The position numbers were made by a program, and so were the translations under genes. A stretch of DNA of 64,000 nucleotides from Forficula auricularia. Lineage: Eukaryota > Arthropoda > Insecta > Dermaptera > Forficulidae. Each line of letters opens with the position of its first letter. Within the stretch, counting starts at the first letter, position 1. Location: positions 124,001-188,000 of the forward strand of contig JALMQS010000817.1 in assembly GCA_024734495.1 (NCBI GenBank), read 5' to 3'. The notes under the pieces are model-generated. The model searched no databases, was not told where the DNA came from, and was given only the letters and a program-made list of their open reading frames with translations. Shown here piece after piece: positions 9,801 to 20,193 of this stretch.

Positions 9801-12110
9801 TTATTTTATTGTTCAAATGGTTGATCCAAATATTTCGAGAGCGCTTGCGGCATCTCATCCTCAGTGGTAACTGTGGAACCATACAATAGGCAAGTCAGTG
9901 AGTTATTATTAATTACAGATGTCAAAGGTACTCACCCACTCCCCCGCCAATGTGCCGACCCCATAAGTTTGTAAATTTAAACCAGCTCGAATACTAATTG
10001 TTTTAAATTTCATTCAGACTTCATTGTGAATAGGTGTACATAGCTATATATACTCGTAAATGTTATCTCAGTTTGTGAATTTGTGTATATATATATATGG
10101 TGTTTAATCAAACTTTTATCAATGTTCTGTACAAACTGATGGGGTCGGCACATTGGTGGGGGAGTGGGTGAGTACCTTTGACATCTGTAATTAATAATAA
10201 CTCACTGACTTGCCTCTTGTATGGTACCACAATTTCCACTGAGGAAGAGATGCCGCAAGCGCTCTCGAAATATTTGGATTAACCATTTGAATAATAAAAT
10301 AAATTACTGGAAAGAAGCAATTCAATTTATTTATCCTTTAACAATAAAAAAATAGTATATATAGTTATATACATCTCCTGTATATCTATGTTTATTTGTA
10401 TCAAGCAGAGAACAGCCTCATTGATTTCTCTTTATGTGTAATTCTTATTAATTTTATTTTTAGAAATTTTCTAATTAAGATGGGGATAAGAAATTTATAA
10501 TCGTTTCTAGCCCTTTCCATACTCCATTCAGAGCGCTGCCGAATATTCTGAAGAGGATATTCTCGATTTTAATTTTACTGGGTAAATTTTTCACAGGGAT
10601 GGTTTCCCATTGCCTTCCCCTGGATTTAGTGAGGTGCCTTTCATTTTGTACAAAGATGAAAATTGTTCTGAATAAGCCGAGATTCGTTCCCGAGTAAACT
10701 CGATCCGAAGACAAGCACTTTAGCTAGTTTTTTTTAGTTTTAAAAGTGAGTCTTTATTTAAGCCAAAAAAATGTACAAGTGTTTCTTATATAGTTACTTA
10801 CAACATTCCCAAGAGAAGTATAGCAATTTAAATTAAAAAGTGAAAAAAGAAAAGGGTAATCCAAGGGATCCCATTAGATTTTTTTATATTATTTTTTTGT
10901 TTATTTATTTTCTATCCATTCCCTGCTCGGGTTTTGGACAACAAATGTTTCAAGAGGCTTTCTCAGGCTTTTCCTCTTCTCGTTTGCACCCTCTACATAA
11001 GGTGTCCATTCTTTCTTTGTTCCCCTTTGTTGCCACATCTTGCTCTGGGCCATTGAATTTTATCTTTCTCCGCTCTCTCCTCGAGCCAATAGTTCTCCAG
11101 ATCTGGTCCCTCTTTCAGTTAATTAATAAAGTCTTTCAGTTGTTTATAATACGGGCAATAGGTTGATTTATCTATCCTGGACCAGTCTTCCTGTAAATTT
11201 TGTTCTATGTCTGTTTTTATTAGTTGTTCCGCAATGCTTATGAACTCCTAATCTTCTTTGTTCAGTACTTGTTCCACCCCATGTCCCAAACTCTCGAACC
11301 TCTTCTTCATGTCTCCTGCCCAAGCTGTCCCCACCCTGTTTTTCAATCCCCTTAGAATGTTTCTGGGACACAGCAACGCCCATCTTTCTTCGTGCATTTT
11401 TTTATCTTAACCAGGTATTTGAGCATTCTCTTTAGAGCAAGTGATTTTATTTTCGTTCTTCCTAGTTTCTTCTTCTAGATATATCCAGGAGTGTTTCGAG
11501 ATACGCCCATTATCATCTTCATATACCTTCCTTGGACCTGTTCTACTTCCTCCCTTTCGTTCCATCCCCAGATTTTCATCCCATAGAGCAGTACCGGCCG
11601 AATCAAAGTACCGAACAGTAAAAAATTTATTTCTTATACTTTCCAGTCCGCTTCTTTTCATTATATGCTCCACGCTGCACCTATTATTTTTCTTGCCTAG
11701 ATTTTTTATATACTATGATTTTTTCTTAGGTCTAATTTTACAAGCTTTTTTTCATTTGGTTTTATTTACTTAAATTACATAAATGAATTTTAGGTTTTTG
11801 AGGTGTAAAGGTTTTGAGAAAAACCCGGCCTTGGCCACAGCTCTATTCAGTTATAAAGAAGGTCTTCAAATAAACTAACAATTAAAAGTAGATTTTGTAT
11901 GAGGCAGGTATGAAAATATTATTCAATTTTATAGGAGAACTTCCTGGATGGACCGAGAGTGGGGCTGCTGCTGGAGGACTGCTTTTAGGACACTGGCTGA
12001 TAACAGCTTTACTGGCACTCTTTACTCATAAAGTTAAGCCTGCAAGTGCAGCAACTCACGGAAAACCTCGAAGAACAATTCCTTCAAGGCCTGCAACAGC
12101 AACAGCTTAA
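707..12110 (+). CDS. ABCG5: ABCG-family half-transporter, C-terminal membrane domain (ABCG5/sterolin-1-like), 5' end outside window
   Basis: Six exons join in consistent phase into 310 codons ending in TAA: 707-824, 3092-3185, 4293-4431, 4512-4700, 8753-8970 and 11935-12110, all GT/AG. The product is the ABC2-type membrane domain of an ABCG half-transporter: TM1 in exon 1, TM2 in exon 2, the connecting segment with NADGLYSG plus TM3 in exon 3, TM4-TM5 in exon 4, the large extracellular loop in exon 5, and TM6 plus a short polar tail in exon 6. The DGLY motif before TM3, the spacing between TM1 and TM3, and a loop with two Cys (CAPALSRPGC) recall ABCG5, which pairs with ABCG8 to export sterols at the plasma membrane. 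Assignment to ABCG5 is from remembered family sequence; another ABCG member is possible. Walker A/B and the signature motif must lie upstream of the window. The introns have collected many transposons, so the genomic span is over 11 kb for 0.93 kb of coding sequence. Confidence 0.8.
1215..1320. repeat. dispersed repeat, second copy near 39.06-39.18 kb
   Basis: It shares cgaaacttggctgttacg, the block agggtaaattaa and the end aagtttcatg with 39055-39175, with an indel in the middle of one copy. Non-coding. Confidence 0.5.
1366..1425 (-). ncRNA. minimal type-I hammerhead ribozyme candidate
   Basis: On the - strand: CTGATGA (1414-1408), a 6-bp helix II GAGGGC/GCCCTC with loop AAA, GAAA, a self-complementary helix III ACTATAGT, and the cleavage triplet GTC at 1382-1380. 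Helix I would pair GA with TC beside the cleavage site. All conserved core bases are present. The very short, palindromic helix III is typical of minimal hammerheads that act as dimers in Penelope-like elements (known family property). Activity is inferred, not shown. Confidence 0.6.
1450..1495 (+). ncRNA. decayed partner hammerhead motif in the right arm
   Basis: The arm repeats helix II, GAAA and helix III exactly, but the CTGATGA core has become TTTATGA (1457-1463). Two invariant core bases are changed, so this copy should be inactive. Confidence 0.5.
1666..1780. repeat. half copy of the 48.5-kb palindromic element
   Basis: This stretch matches the right arm of the palindrome at 48499-48712 (shared words include aacttaattattc, actttttcga and cttggcctg) with many substitutions. 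No left arm is present. Confidence 0.55.
2518..2655 (-). repeat. single unit of the ~119-bp satellite
   Basis: One unit (gttgacttaaaatcaaaaa, then ttctcatct-like and gacgtttcg blocks) is related to the arrays at 58.15-58.61 kb and 62.28-63.07 kb. A shorter related piece lies at about 3620-3720. Confidence 0.5.
3092..3185 (+). CDS. ABCG5: ABCG gene, second exon in window (TM2)
   Basis: The acceptor ttctag and donor GTATGT flank 94 bases encoding DFQRTYYTRKG followed by the hydrophobic TM2 segment LAGSYATAIIVTAIT. It starts in phase 0 and leaves one base, completed to Phe by the next exon. Confidence 0.8.
4293..4431 (+). CDS. ABCG5: ABCG gene, third exon in window (connector and TM3)
   Basis: The acceptor ttttttgcag precedes the exon and the donor GTAAGG follows it. 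It encodes PPFRNRYREENADGLYSG, the cytosolic linker typical between TM2 and TM3 of ABCG proteins, then the TM3 segment FLFSYLLFTLPFSIVTCF. The exon ends two bases into a Gln codon. Confidence 0.85.
4512..4700 (+). CDS. ABCG5: ABCG gene, fourth exon in window (TM4-TM5)
   Basis: Only 80 bases separate this exon from the previous one. The acceptor tttcaag and donor GTAAGA flank 189 bases encoding LFPSVNDFFTEW, then two hydrophobic segments (VVSSSILASYMLAEQ and SVCSLTLSILYLLLGSA). It ends two bases into an Arg codon. Confidence 0.85.
5395..5690 (-). repeat. dispersed repeat, inverted copy (gaagtcggtt family)
   Basis: It ends in ttttttgaagtcggttaa and includes atcggttcacaattgccg. It is the reverse complement of the family at 53190-53600 and is also related to 59870-60225. 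Similar repeats are common in arthropod genomes (from memory). Non-coding, inside the ABCG intron. Confidence 0.55.
6025..6331 (-). repeat. LTR (3' LTR in - orientation)
   Basis: It runs TTCGTAGTTGTAGG to CTCCGACA on the + strand and is preceded by target copy TGTAT at 6020-6024. Interior sequence follows without a break at 6332. Confidence 0.75.
6411..6846. repeat. tandem array, four units of 105-111 bp, inside the LTR element
   Basis: Units begin near 6411, 6523, 6628 and 6739. Each contains CTTGCCCTGTGACACCACC, a hairpin-forming CGGCGT..ACGCCG block and CCACTAGGACACCACA. The array is much more GC-rich than the surroundings and gives the spurious long - strand frames here. Confidence 0.8.
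7977..8284 (-). repeat. LTR (5' LTR in - orientation)
   Basis: The same 307-base unit as at 6025 with one extra C in the C-run, followed by target copy TGTAT at 8285-8289. No convincing primer-binding site (TGG directly inside the LTR) is present; a TGG occurs several bases inside. Confidence 0.75.
8753..8970 (+). CDS. ABCG5: ABCG gene, fifth exon in window (large extracellular loop)
   Basis: The acceptor gtatttag precedes the exon and the donor GTAACT follows it. The 218 bases encode SFRGLPEWLEYATYGFQSRY, then a soluble stretch with two Cys (CAPALSRPGC) that corresponds to the extracellular loop between TM5 and TM6 in ABCG transporters. The 4-kb intron before it holds the LTR element at 6025-8284. 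Confidence 0.85.
9250..9385. repeat. AT dinucleotide-rich microsatellite patches
   Basis: Runs of alternating TA (tatatatatatataggtata and others) separate the ABCG exon 5 donor region from the inverted-repeat elements. Similar patches recur near 9660-9715 and 10085-10100. Confidence 0.6.
9385..9432 (-). ncRNA. hammerhead-like motif, left arm
   Basis: On the - strand: CTGATGA (9425-9419), helix II GAAG/CTTC with loop GTCAAAT, GAAA, then CTATATC before TCTAAC. Compared with the 1.4-kb motif the cleavage triplet is ATC and helix III has lost a pair. Helix I is AGA with TCT. Confidence 0.45.
9594..9645 (+). ncRNA. hammerhead-like motif, right arm
   Basis: CTGATGA (9599-9605), GAAAC (9626-9630), helix III ACTATAGT and GTC ending at 9637. 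AGA before the core pairs with TCT after the cleavage site. Helix II (9606-9625) is decayed and does not pair well, so this copy is probably weak or dead. Confidence 0.45.
9820..9872 (-). ncRNA. hammerhead-like motif, left arm of the 9.75-kb element
   Basis: On the - strand: CTGAGGA (9864-9858, fits CUGANGA), a bulged helix II GAGA..TCTC with inner GC pairs, GAAA (9836-9833), then TATTTGG. CCA before the core can pair with TGG after a cleavage site, extended by GTT with AAC after an internal loop. Helix III is very weak. Confidence 0.45.
10228..10285 (+). ncRNA. hammerhead-like motif, right arm of the 9.75-kb element
   Basis: The same motif in the opposite arm: CCA, CTGAGGA (10239-10245), helix II, GAAA (10267-10270) and TATTTGG. 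The core is intact in both arms, though the arms differ elsewhere, which suggests recent origin or selection on the core. Confidence 0.45.
10920..11630 (-). pseudogene. C-terminal relic of a non-LTR retrotransposon reverse transcriptase
   Basis: Read on the - strand in several shifted frames it gives LLFGTLIRPVLLYGMKIWGW, NEREEVEQVQGRYMK, MGVSRNTPGYI, then further down YWLEERAEKDKIQW, RARCGNKGEQRKNGH and CKREEEKPE. This order (LLYG..IWGW, then VQ.RY, then a Cys-containing tail) is the region following the polymerase domain in non-LTR elements of arthropods. Several stops and frameshifts make it dead. It lies in the last ABCG intron, antisense to that gene. Confidence 0.7.
11935..12110 (+). 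CDS. ABCG5: ABCG gene, last coding exon (TM6 and C-terminal tail)
   Basis: The acceptor ttttatag is followed by ELPGWTESG, the hydrophobic TM6 segment AAGGLLLGHWLITALLALF and a 29-residue basic and Ala/Thr-rich tail (THKVKPAS to PSRPATATA), then TAA at 12108. The polar tail is longer than the few residues that usually follow TM6 in ABCG5-type proteins. Confidence 0.8.
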
Positions 12111-12225
12111 TGTTTTGACTTCTAATTCAAGTTGTTTTCAGACTTGAGTATAATTTAATTATATCTATCATCTCATTTTTTCTATTATTTATTAATATAT
12201 TAAATACATTTTATCTAATTAATTT

Positions 12226-12231
12226 AATAAA
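12226..12231 (+). terminator. candidate poly(A) signal of the ABCG gene
   Basis: AATAAA lies 116 bases past the stop codon in an AT-rich 3' UTR. It is the first AATAAA after the stop, but the hexamer is frequent by chance in DNA this AT-rich. Confidence 0.4.
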
Positions 12232-12249
12232 TATCCAAAGAGAATAGTA

Positions 12250-13020
12250 TTTTTACTATTATAATAACTTAATGTAAATTGAATTACACTTTGTTTTTAA
12301 AAGGTGTTATCAAACTTTTTAAATATGAAAAATATATTTTCTTAATTATCTAATATACCATAGACAGACACATGGGTATAAATAGGATGATCCCAAAAGA
12401 ATAATTTGACCTGAATCTGAGATCGTCTTATTCGCTGATACACAATACTTTAAATGTGTTTTTATTTTAATACCCTATGGAATTAGTTATTTATTGCTTG
12501 AAATGTAAATAAAAAAAAAAAAAATAAAGAAATTTACCCTAACATTTTCTTTTATCTCAATTCGATTGATATAAATATCGTCAAATATGGTATATTCATT
12601 TTCGCAGCTCCTACCTTAAAGAATTTAGCCAAAACAAGAAGAAATGCAAGCCACAGAATACGTCTCTACAGCACTTTAATTATAAGGGAAGCAAGCTGAA
12701 GCAAGATCAACCATCTCAAAGCGTGAAGCAGGGGTGATACGGATATTGCGTTGGCGCCAGACTCCAGAACTGAGAGATGCCATTAAGACAATAATAGCGG
12801 AAAAATTGTATCCAAATTGTGACATATTTTTAATTCAACCAGTAACGGTAGTCTAGTCTAATTAGAAAATTTCAGCTAACTAAAATTAATTAAAAATTAT
12901 CTTAGATCATCCATGTGTAACATCAACAAATTTGGGCCTATCAATTGAAAATGTAATAGGTAATTCACTTAATTATGACCACACTTCACCCTCACTAAAC
13001 CTATTCCCCCTCGCCTCCAA
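12250..13020. other. AT-rich spacer downstream of the ABCG gene
   Basis: No gene recognised. A less AT-rich patch at 12608-12790 follows an acceptor-like ttttcgcag and has an open frame of 42 codons (12609-12737), but nothing in it is recognisable. Confidence 0.4.
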
Positions 13021-13039
13021 TCACTCTTACCGAGGGGTG

Positions 13040-13205
13040 AACCACCGCGACCTAATATGCTGTACACCTACTTCCACTTGTACTTCCAAATATTCTCAAG
13101 TGCATTCAAATGTTTCCAAGTGCTTCCAAATATTTCCAAGTATTTCCAAAATACTTCCAAAGAGGAGTACACCTACTTCCAATCGCGGATCACCCCTTGA
13201 CTCTT
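13040..13205. repeat. degenerate minisatellite (ttccaaatattt/ttccaagt) inside inverted ends
   Basis: Repeated 10-12 bp words such as cttccaaat and ttccaagt are enclosed by gaggggtgaaccaccgcg and cgcggatcaccccttgactc, which are near inverted copies. A related patch occurs at 15095-15160. Confidence 0.55.
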
Positions 13206-13675
13206 ACTAAACACCTTAACCCCACCCCTTAACTCCCTCTTCCCCCTTTTCCGATCACATTCCACCTCACCAATCCTCTTTCCCCCTAGATCGGGCACAA
13301 TTTAAAAAAACGGTCTAAACTGTAATTTGAAAAAGACACCTATACCCCAAATATAAGCTAAATAATTTGAAAAACAGAAGATTCGAAACCTTTTGTATTT
13401 AAGATACTAAAATCGAAAATCACCCATTTATCGGTTCAAGGGTCAAATTTAAAAAAAATGAAAAAACACTCCTGGGATATTTAAAAAATAGACCTAAGTA
13501 CCAAAATTGAATACTAAATCTTATAAAACCCAGGAGATAGACAACTTTAAAAATTTCAAAAATTTACTCCAAAATGACTATATCTCGCTTTCAGGAGCAA
13601 ATAGAGAAAACTACTCAAATATGTTTTTTAGTATTATAATACTTCACCTTTCTCAGCTCAAACCATATTTTTTTA

Positions 13676-13772
13676 GAAACTTTTTAAAATTTAAAATACT
13701 AGGTATGTGTCACATAAATTTATGTGAATCCTACCTAGTATTTAATATTTTAAATTTTATAAAGTTTCTAAA
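13676..13772. repeat. hairpin, ~35-bp arms
   Basis: gaaactttttaaaatttaaa at the left and its complement at the right enclose actaggta/tacctagt and a short centre (cataaatttatg). It is a small foldback or MITE remnant. Confidence 0.55.
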
Positions 13773-13779
13773 AAAAATT

Positions 13780-15320
13780 TCAAAAATTTTCTTTACTTTA
13801 TTATGTTTCACCAAGAACCTATACCATTCTCCATTAACAAAAATAAAACCATATCGATATCTTTTCTGGTTTAAGAGATCATGAAAAATTCTGAAAACAT
13901 ATCTTGGGGCCCTTTCCCCCTTTAGGGTTCATATTTTAAAAATCCCATTCTTAGCAGTTATCCATGTCATTCTAGGAATATATTGTCAAAATTTCAGTCC
14001 TTTAGGTCCAGTGGTTTAGTCTGTAGGTTCTCTGTCACATTGTCAGGTTTTGTATTTATTCAAGTAAATACTAAATAAATAATACATGTAGCTATGACAT
14101 ACTCCAATAAGAGCTTGGAGGACTAAAACATACATTAAAAATGTATAATTTTTAAAATAATTTGAACATATTAAAAAATTAGGTACTGCGAATGAAAGAG
14201 CAATTGCTGATAACGAGCCAAAAAAGTATGCTTATTATAGAGTTTTAATTTTAAACACCTAATACGGGGTAAGTGAATTAAAAACAATTGTTTGTGTTTT
14301 TTTAATTAAATTAAAATTAAATTTTGAATTATAAAATTTCATTTTTTATTCTGAGCCTTTCCGGTTGATTACAAGCCTGCCTGTATGTTATGCATTCGAA
14401 TTGTAAGAGCTGCCAACTTGTTGCCTATCTACAGGCAATTTTTTTCTAAATAGTTTTGCTTTCCCTATTTAAATAATTTTTAAAATTTTTTCTAAAAAAT
14501 AGAAGAAAAACTAAACCTATTCCAAAACTCGGTGTGTTGCCCGCAAAACTTCTAAGATTTTTGCAACGTTTTTTTTTTCATAAAATGAAGCTTATGTTTC
14601 CGGATATAATCTGGCAGCATCATCAATTTACATACACACACGCACACACAAAAGTAGATATAATATAAAAATCTCATAGAATCTGGTTAAATTATTTTTG
14701 TTCCAGGATTCATAAAAATAGTTGACGTTTTGTATTTATGTAGTTTTTTTCTCAATCTAACTTTAAACAAAGTTACTACTATAAGCTTTTTATCAGTTTT
14801 TTATATTATTATATTTTTACCTCATGTTTTGACATTTTCGGACCCTAAAGAAAATTTTTATATTTTTCTTAGAGCATTTCAATTTTTTTTTTCTTTTAAA
14901 TTCAATCCAATTTTATTTCATCGTTCTAAATAGAGATTCCCATGTCATTTATAAACAACTTATTCATTTAGCTCATTAAATTTCCTAAGGAAGCTATTTG
15001 GAAAAATTGTATCTTATGAATATTAAGGAGTTCAATATTTTGAGGTTCGAATTTCAAAAAAGCCTTTCTTAGCGATTATTCATGTCATTATACCGCCCGC
15101 GACCTAAAATCATGTACACCTACTTCCACTTCCACTTTCATTTCCAAGTAGAAGACAATAGATTATCTAATGAATTCCAAATAATTCCAAAGACGGCGGT
15201 TCAGCCCTCGGAATGCACTATCAAAATTTCAGCCTTTTATGACCAGCGGTTTGGACTATCCCTATGTGACGGAACTGTTATATATTGTTATAGAGAGATC
15301 AAAGAAAAAAATTAATCTAA
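13780..15320. other. no gene seen; AT-rich sequence with repeat fragments
   Basis: Blocks of the type 'caaaatttcag...cctttta..gaccagcggttt' occur near 13990 and 15225, marking a dispersed repeat. The open frames present are short, low-complexity and Phe/Leu/Ile-rich, as expected by chance here. Confidence 0.4.
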
Positions 15321-15329
15321 TTCTTATAA

Positions 15330-18300
15330 AAATATTTTAACCGGATCACGGAGCGGAGCTGGAGCAAATTCTTTGATGCCGGATCGGAGCAACTAAAAAA
15401 AGTGGTCACCCCAAAGCCCTGGTAAATTGTTATTGCGAATTACACACATTATGCGATGAACTGACTATACTGGAAAAGTGTTATCACTACACTAGAGCTT
15501 ATTTGTTACACACCTCGCCTGTTTGGCGAAAAAGTTACTTACCTACTTAAAATATGCTGAAATTGCAATGCGACACCGCTATTATATTGCGCTTCGTGGT
15601 ATCTTTCAATATATAAATATAATTTACAGCTCAACTTGGACGGAATTACGATATTATAATTCCGGTGTAATGAATTAATTTGAAGAAGAATAAGGAATTG
15701 CGATCAATATTTTTTTAAATTCATGTATCTGAATTAAATTGTCGAGACCACATATCGCTTTGCGATCCCATTTGGGGTCGTGTCCCATAGTTTAAGAAAC
15801 GCTGATCTCGAAAAAACTCCAATCAAGTTCTTCCCCATTTCTTTCTCAATTAAGCCTCTAAAATATCCCTTAGCGATCCCCCATATTAACATACCCCCTT
15901 ATGTAATTTGAGTTCTTTTCTTCAAATTCTTTCACATGTTTTCTTTTCTCTAATTTTTCAAGAACTTTATCGTTTGTAATTCTATCCACCTATTTTTAAT
16001 ATTCTTCTGTAGGACCACATTAGGAAATAAGGATTAAGGAATATATTATTAAAACAATAAAATAACATTTACTTATACAATACATTTATTTGTATGACGG
16101 AGGTTGAATAAGTTAAGATTTGATTTTTGTTTCAATATAATTAAAAAATTCTAAAAAATTTAAATTGAATTATTTGGACAAATTGATAGCCTAAAATGCT
16201 CAATAAAAGTGGACATTTATTGATCACTTAAATGGATTTAAAATAGGCACGTGCGGAATTTGAAGGAACAGCTATTCAATATTTCAATTCAAATTTGATT
16301 AAAATAGTTACCAAATTTAGACATTTTGTACTTATGGCGTGCATTTTCACAGTTTATCTTTGAAATGATAAAAATGACTGTAGAAATAATTAGAATAACA
16401 ATTATAAAAAAATATTTATCTTCTATAAAACTGTTATCTAAATTGGCCTCAAGTAAATCTGTTATTTAAAATTTTTATTTTTTGTTACTTATTTTAATGG
16501 TAACAAATGAATAATTGACTTAAAGTTATATACAGGATTATAAATAATGTTCAACAAATGTTAAAGAGATTAATAAATATCATATAAACCATAAAAATAT
16601 TTATTTCCATTTTTCTCAATAAGATATGATAATTTTTAAAGAATTCTTTTGCTTTTAAGAATGAACACTATATGGTGCGAATAAAAAAAAAAAAAAAATT
16701 AAAAAAATAATTCAACAGTATAAGTAAAAAAATTCCGGTGGTGATTTATGAGTTTGAGGCTGATTTTACGCATAAGGCTCGTGCAACCTAACAGCTGAGA
16801 GTAATGGACTTCCTATCTATGGCTCTAAAGAAAAATCCACTTGATACAATACTTTAGTAACTCTTAAAAAGGAATACATTATAATTTTTTAAGATTCGCT
16901 CGAATGATTTGAGCTCTTAAGCTATAATAAAAAAGTGTTTTAATATTTTTTTTTACTATTAGTAACATTCATACAGATTCTATTCTATTTTTTCCCCCAA
17001 TAACATATTTGCTATTGTTGTTTTGTCAAAGTGTACTTTAGATATAATACATAAAATTGTAATTAGTTTAAAAAATTGCATTTTATCACAAATGTATAAA
17101 GAAGGCGCTTTTAATTATGAAGCTGGTTGATATTCATGAATATGAGTTTGTTTTTTATTTTTATACCCTGGTCAAATATTTAATGAATCTTATATTGTTA
17201 TATTTGATTTGATTTGTTATAATTATTAATTAACAAATTATATTAAGAATTGCTATTACATAAAAAAGGAATAATATGATATCAGCAATTTTTATGATAA
17301 AGCTTTTGGGGTAATGTTAATGATTCGGAAATTGTGAAGCCACATGCTGACTAGAAGCAACTTACAAATCATCATTTCAACAATATATTTTAATTTATGA
17401 GCAAATTTTTCTAAAAGTGGTATAAGAACAATTATGAAAAAAAGTGAGATAATGCTTTAGTAGACAAAGATCTCTTCTTTTTATATTTATAATAACACAG
17501 TCAATGGTATATATTTTCAGAATAAGTAAAGAAATAATTGATTTAATAAATTAATTTAAAAAAATGTATAACTTGTATGTCGAAAAGCATAAAGAAATCA
17601 ACATATCATTTGTCAACGAGCAAATAAATAGAAGCAGCTTAGAAAGAGTTTAATTTAGACTTTTTCAACTAGAAAATTGAAGTCAATACTTAAATGTCTT
17701 TATTTTACTTATTTTTATTATTATATTTTTTTAATGCATTCCAGAAAAGCCAAATTTAATAAAAATAAGCAATAACAAATTTATTGTTAAAGTTTTTCAC
17801 AATTTTTTATACTTAATTGAAAGTTGTCTAAGTCCAGTAGTTAAAAAAAACATTATATAATATATTACTACACAATAAAATTTAACAAGTTTAGAGTTTT
17901 AAAAACATTGCAAAAAAAATAATTAAGGTTTGGCTTTTTTTTTTTTTTTTTTTTAAGTAAATTCAAATGCAAACCCTTCAATATCTCAATATATGAATAA
18001 ATATACTTTTAGCTCTTTCAAAAAAAAGCATCTTAAAGAATATAATTAGTCTAGTAATTTTATTTTTAATAATTTATGAAAATAAATTTTCAAAGGAAGA
18101 ACAAGGCAACCAGTATGTACCTATATTATAATTTATGATTGTTGTCAGATGAGCATATATTCACGTGTTTTGTAGTAAATAAAAATTTAAATTAATTATA
18201 TAATATTGTAATATAAGATTGATTACACGAAAAAATTTAAAATCCAATTAATACAAATGATTTTTTAAATCATTTGATATCGAGATTTGCAGAAATTGTT

Positions 18301-20090
18301 TTGTTATATCTAAAAATATATTTTAAAATGTTTTTAAGGCAACAATTATCGAAAGAATAATACGTTTATTATATAAAAGAGAATCTTCTGTTTATAAATA
18401 TTTATCTGAATAATTCATTTTGTAGATATAATTTAAATAATAAAAAAATATAAGTAAGTACGTATTGTTAATTTCGAAATTGAATTAAAATATTTAAAAT
18501 TATCCATTAATAATTAATCAATTGGGTATTTGTATTATAATTCAATTGAGTAATATTAATAAAAGATCTAAAAATAGTTATCAGTTAGGAATATTTAATT
18601 TAATATATATTTTGGAAATCAAAAACATTTCCCAAAATTATAAGATTTGCGTTCATTTTTTTTTCAAATGAATTTTTAACCCGTATAAAATATAAAAAGT
18701 GATAAAGTTATATTCAACCTTTACAAAAAGATCAATTAATATTTGTTTATACATCTAAATCTAAATATTTAATGTTTCTGTTTTAAAAATTAGGTCCCAA
18801 CAAAACCAAAATTCCAATACAAAGGTAGAATTTTTTGATATTATGATATAGACTATATTTTCAGTGTATTAAATTTTTTGTATATATTCTAACTAATAAT
18901 TGAGCATTTACCATTACTCCAGCTGAAAATTATCTAAATATTATTAATAAGAAATTATATAACAATATATATATGTATTACACACATATATATTTATTTA
19001 TTTATTAACACACTATATTTATTTATTAAATTCATTATCTATATAAAATATTTAGATACCCATAAGGGACTAGAGATAAAGAGAAACGCCAAAGGTATGA
19101 ATCACAATTGAAAGAATAAGTCTTAGATTTGGCTAATAAATTTATCACGTGGCGTGTTCTGATTGGTCAAATATGCAGAATATAATTTTTGGCATCTTGT
19201 TGCAGAAACTTATTAAAAACTATCACTATAAAAGTCAATTTTTGTTTTAAAAACAGACAACATATTGTCTAAAAATAAGGCCCTGGTAATGGTATGGTGT
19301 ATATAGGGATGGATTATTGAATTGATTATTATTATATCTTTTTAGAATTGTTGTTTCTAATCCTCTCTCAGAAATCATAAACTCTATTCGTAATAGTAAT
19401 TTATAATTTCCTTTATAAATGTATATGATATCTATGTTACGAATATAATTAAATTAAGTAAATCTAATTAATAAACGAGATTTTTTTAATACGACATACA
19501 TTGTGATTAGAATAGAAATTTTTTTTATCACATTATGTTATTTGTTAGTATGTCCATCCCTTCTGTGTAGCCGCTCAACGGAATATTCTAGAAAATGAAA
19601 TTTTCTCCTTTATTTATTTCTACGATGTTTTTTCTAAGAGATCATAAAAGAATAAACATAGCTTTTGTTAGATCTCCTATCATTAAAATTATTACACTTT
19701 CAGAGAACTTAAGAAAGTCAAGAATAAAGTTAAAAAACTAAATTTTATCTGTAGTTGTCCAAAGTATTTTTATAATTCTCAGTTTTTGACAAACCAATCT
19801 CACTAAAAACAAGAAGTGCAATTTATAGTATATTCATTTATTCTAGAAAGTCTAGATTCACTTATACTTTTTAGACAACAACAAATCTAATTTAGCCATA
19901 AGCTTAATTATTTGACCATTTATTCAACTTATCGCTAGTGTTTATTAAAAGAAGGCAGCTAAAACTAGCGTTAAGATTAATTGAATTCATCTTAAGGTAT
20001 AAGAAAAGCCCTTATCGTTTCTTTTAGAAGGCAATAGCAGGAGGAGCTTCAATCCAATTTCCATGGAAGAGTGGCTCCACTGGTGACTTT
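15330..20090. other. gene-free AT-rich spacer between the two convergent genes
   Basis: Only short homopolymer and TA-rich runs, a small cggatc..ggagc repeat near 15340-15400 and a 'gatcccatttggggtcgtg' repeat fragment near 15765 stand out. I see no exon-like block with splice signals and protein-like composition. Confidence 0.4.
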
Positions 20091-20101
20091 CGCTAGAATG
20101 A

Positions 20102-20193
20102 TCATGTGAGTTCCCCGATTTCTGTCCATCCGTGGCTTGGGCTTCCAAGGCGCATTAGGCCAACTGAGGAGTCCTTGCTTCCTGTGATGATGA
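20102..20193 (-). CDS. WD40 gene, terminal coding exon
   Basis: The acceptor cgattttag precedes the exon. The single base left from the previous exon is completed to Phe, giving FIITGSKDSSVGLMRLG, then SPSHGWTEIGELT and TGA at 20104-20102. The intron before it is 4.3 kb. Two other frames of this exon are also open for some distance, but only this one has the right phase and WD40 character. Confidence 0.85.

Larger units (their letters stand above)
9754..10353. mobile_element. inverted-repeat element, ~217-bp arms, hammerhead-like motif in each arm
   Basis: The arms 9754-9970 and 10133-10353 are inverted copies with few differences, around a 160-base AT-rich loop. The outer ends read TTTATTGTTAAAGGATAAAT and its complement; the inner ends read GGGGTCGGCAC. 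No ORF of note. It lies in the last ABCG intron. Confidence 0.75.

Noticed and set aside
12608..12737. Possible alternative last exon of the ABCG gene
   Set aside because: It has an acceptor-like site, but it lies beyond the real stop and poly(A) signal. Joined in phase from exon 5 it would replace TM6 with a basic, non-hydrophobic peptide.
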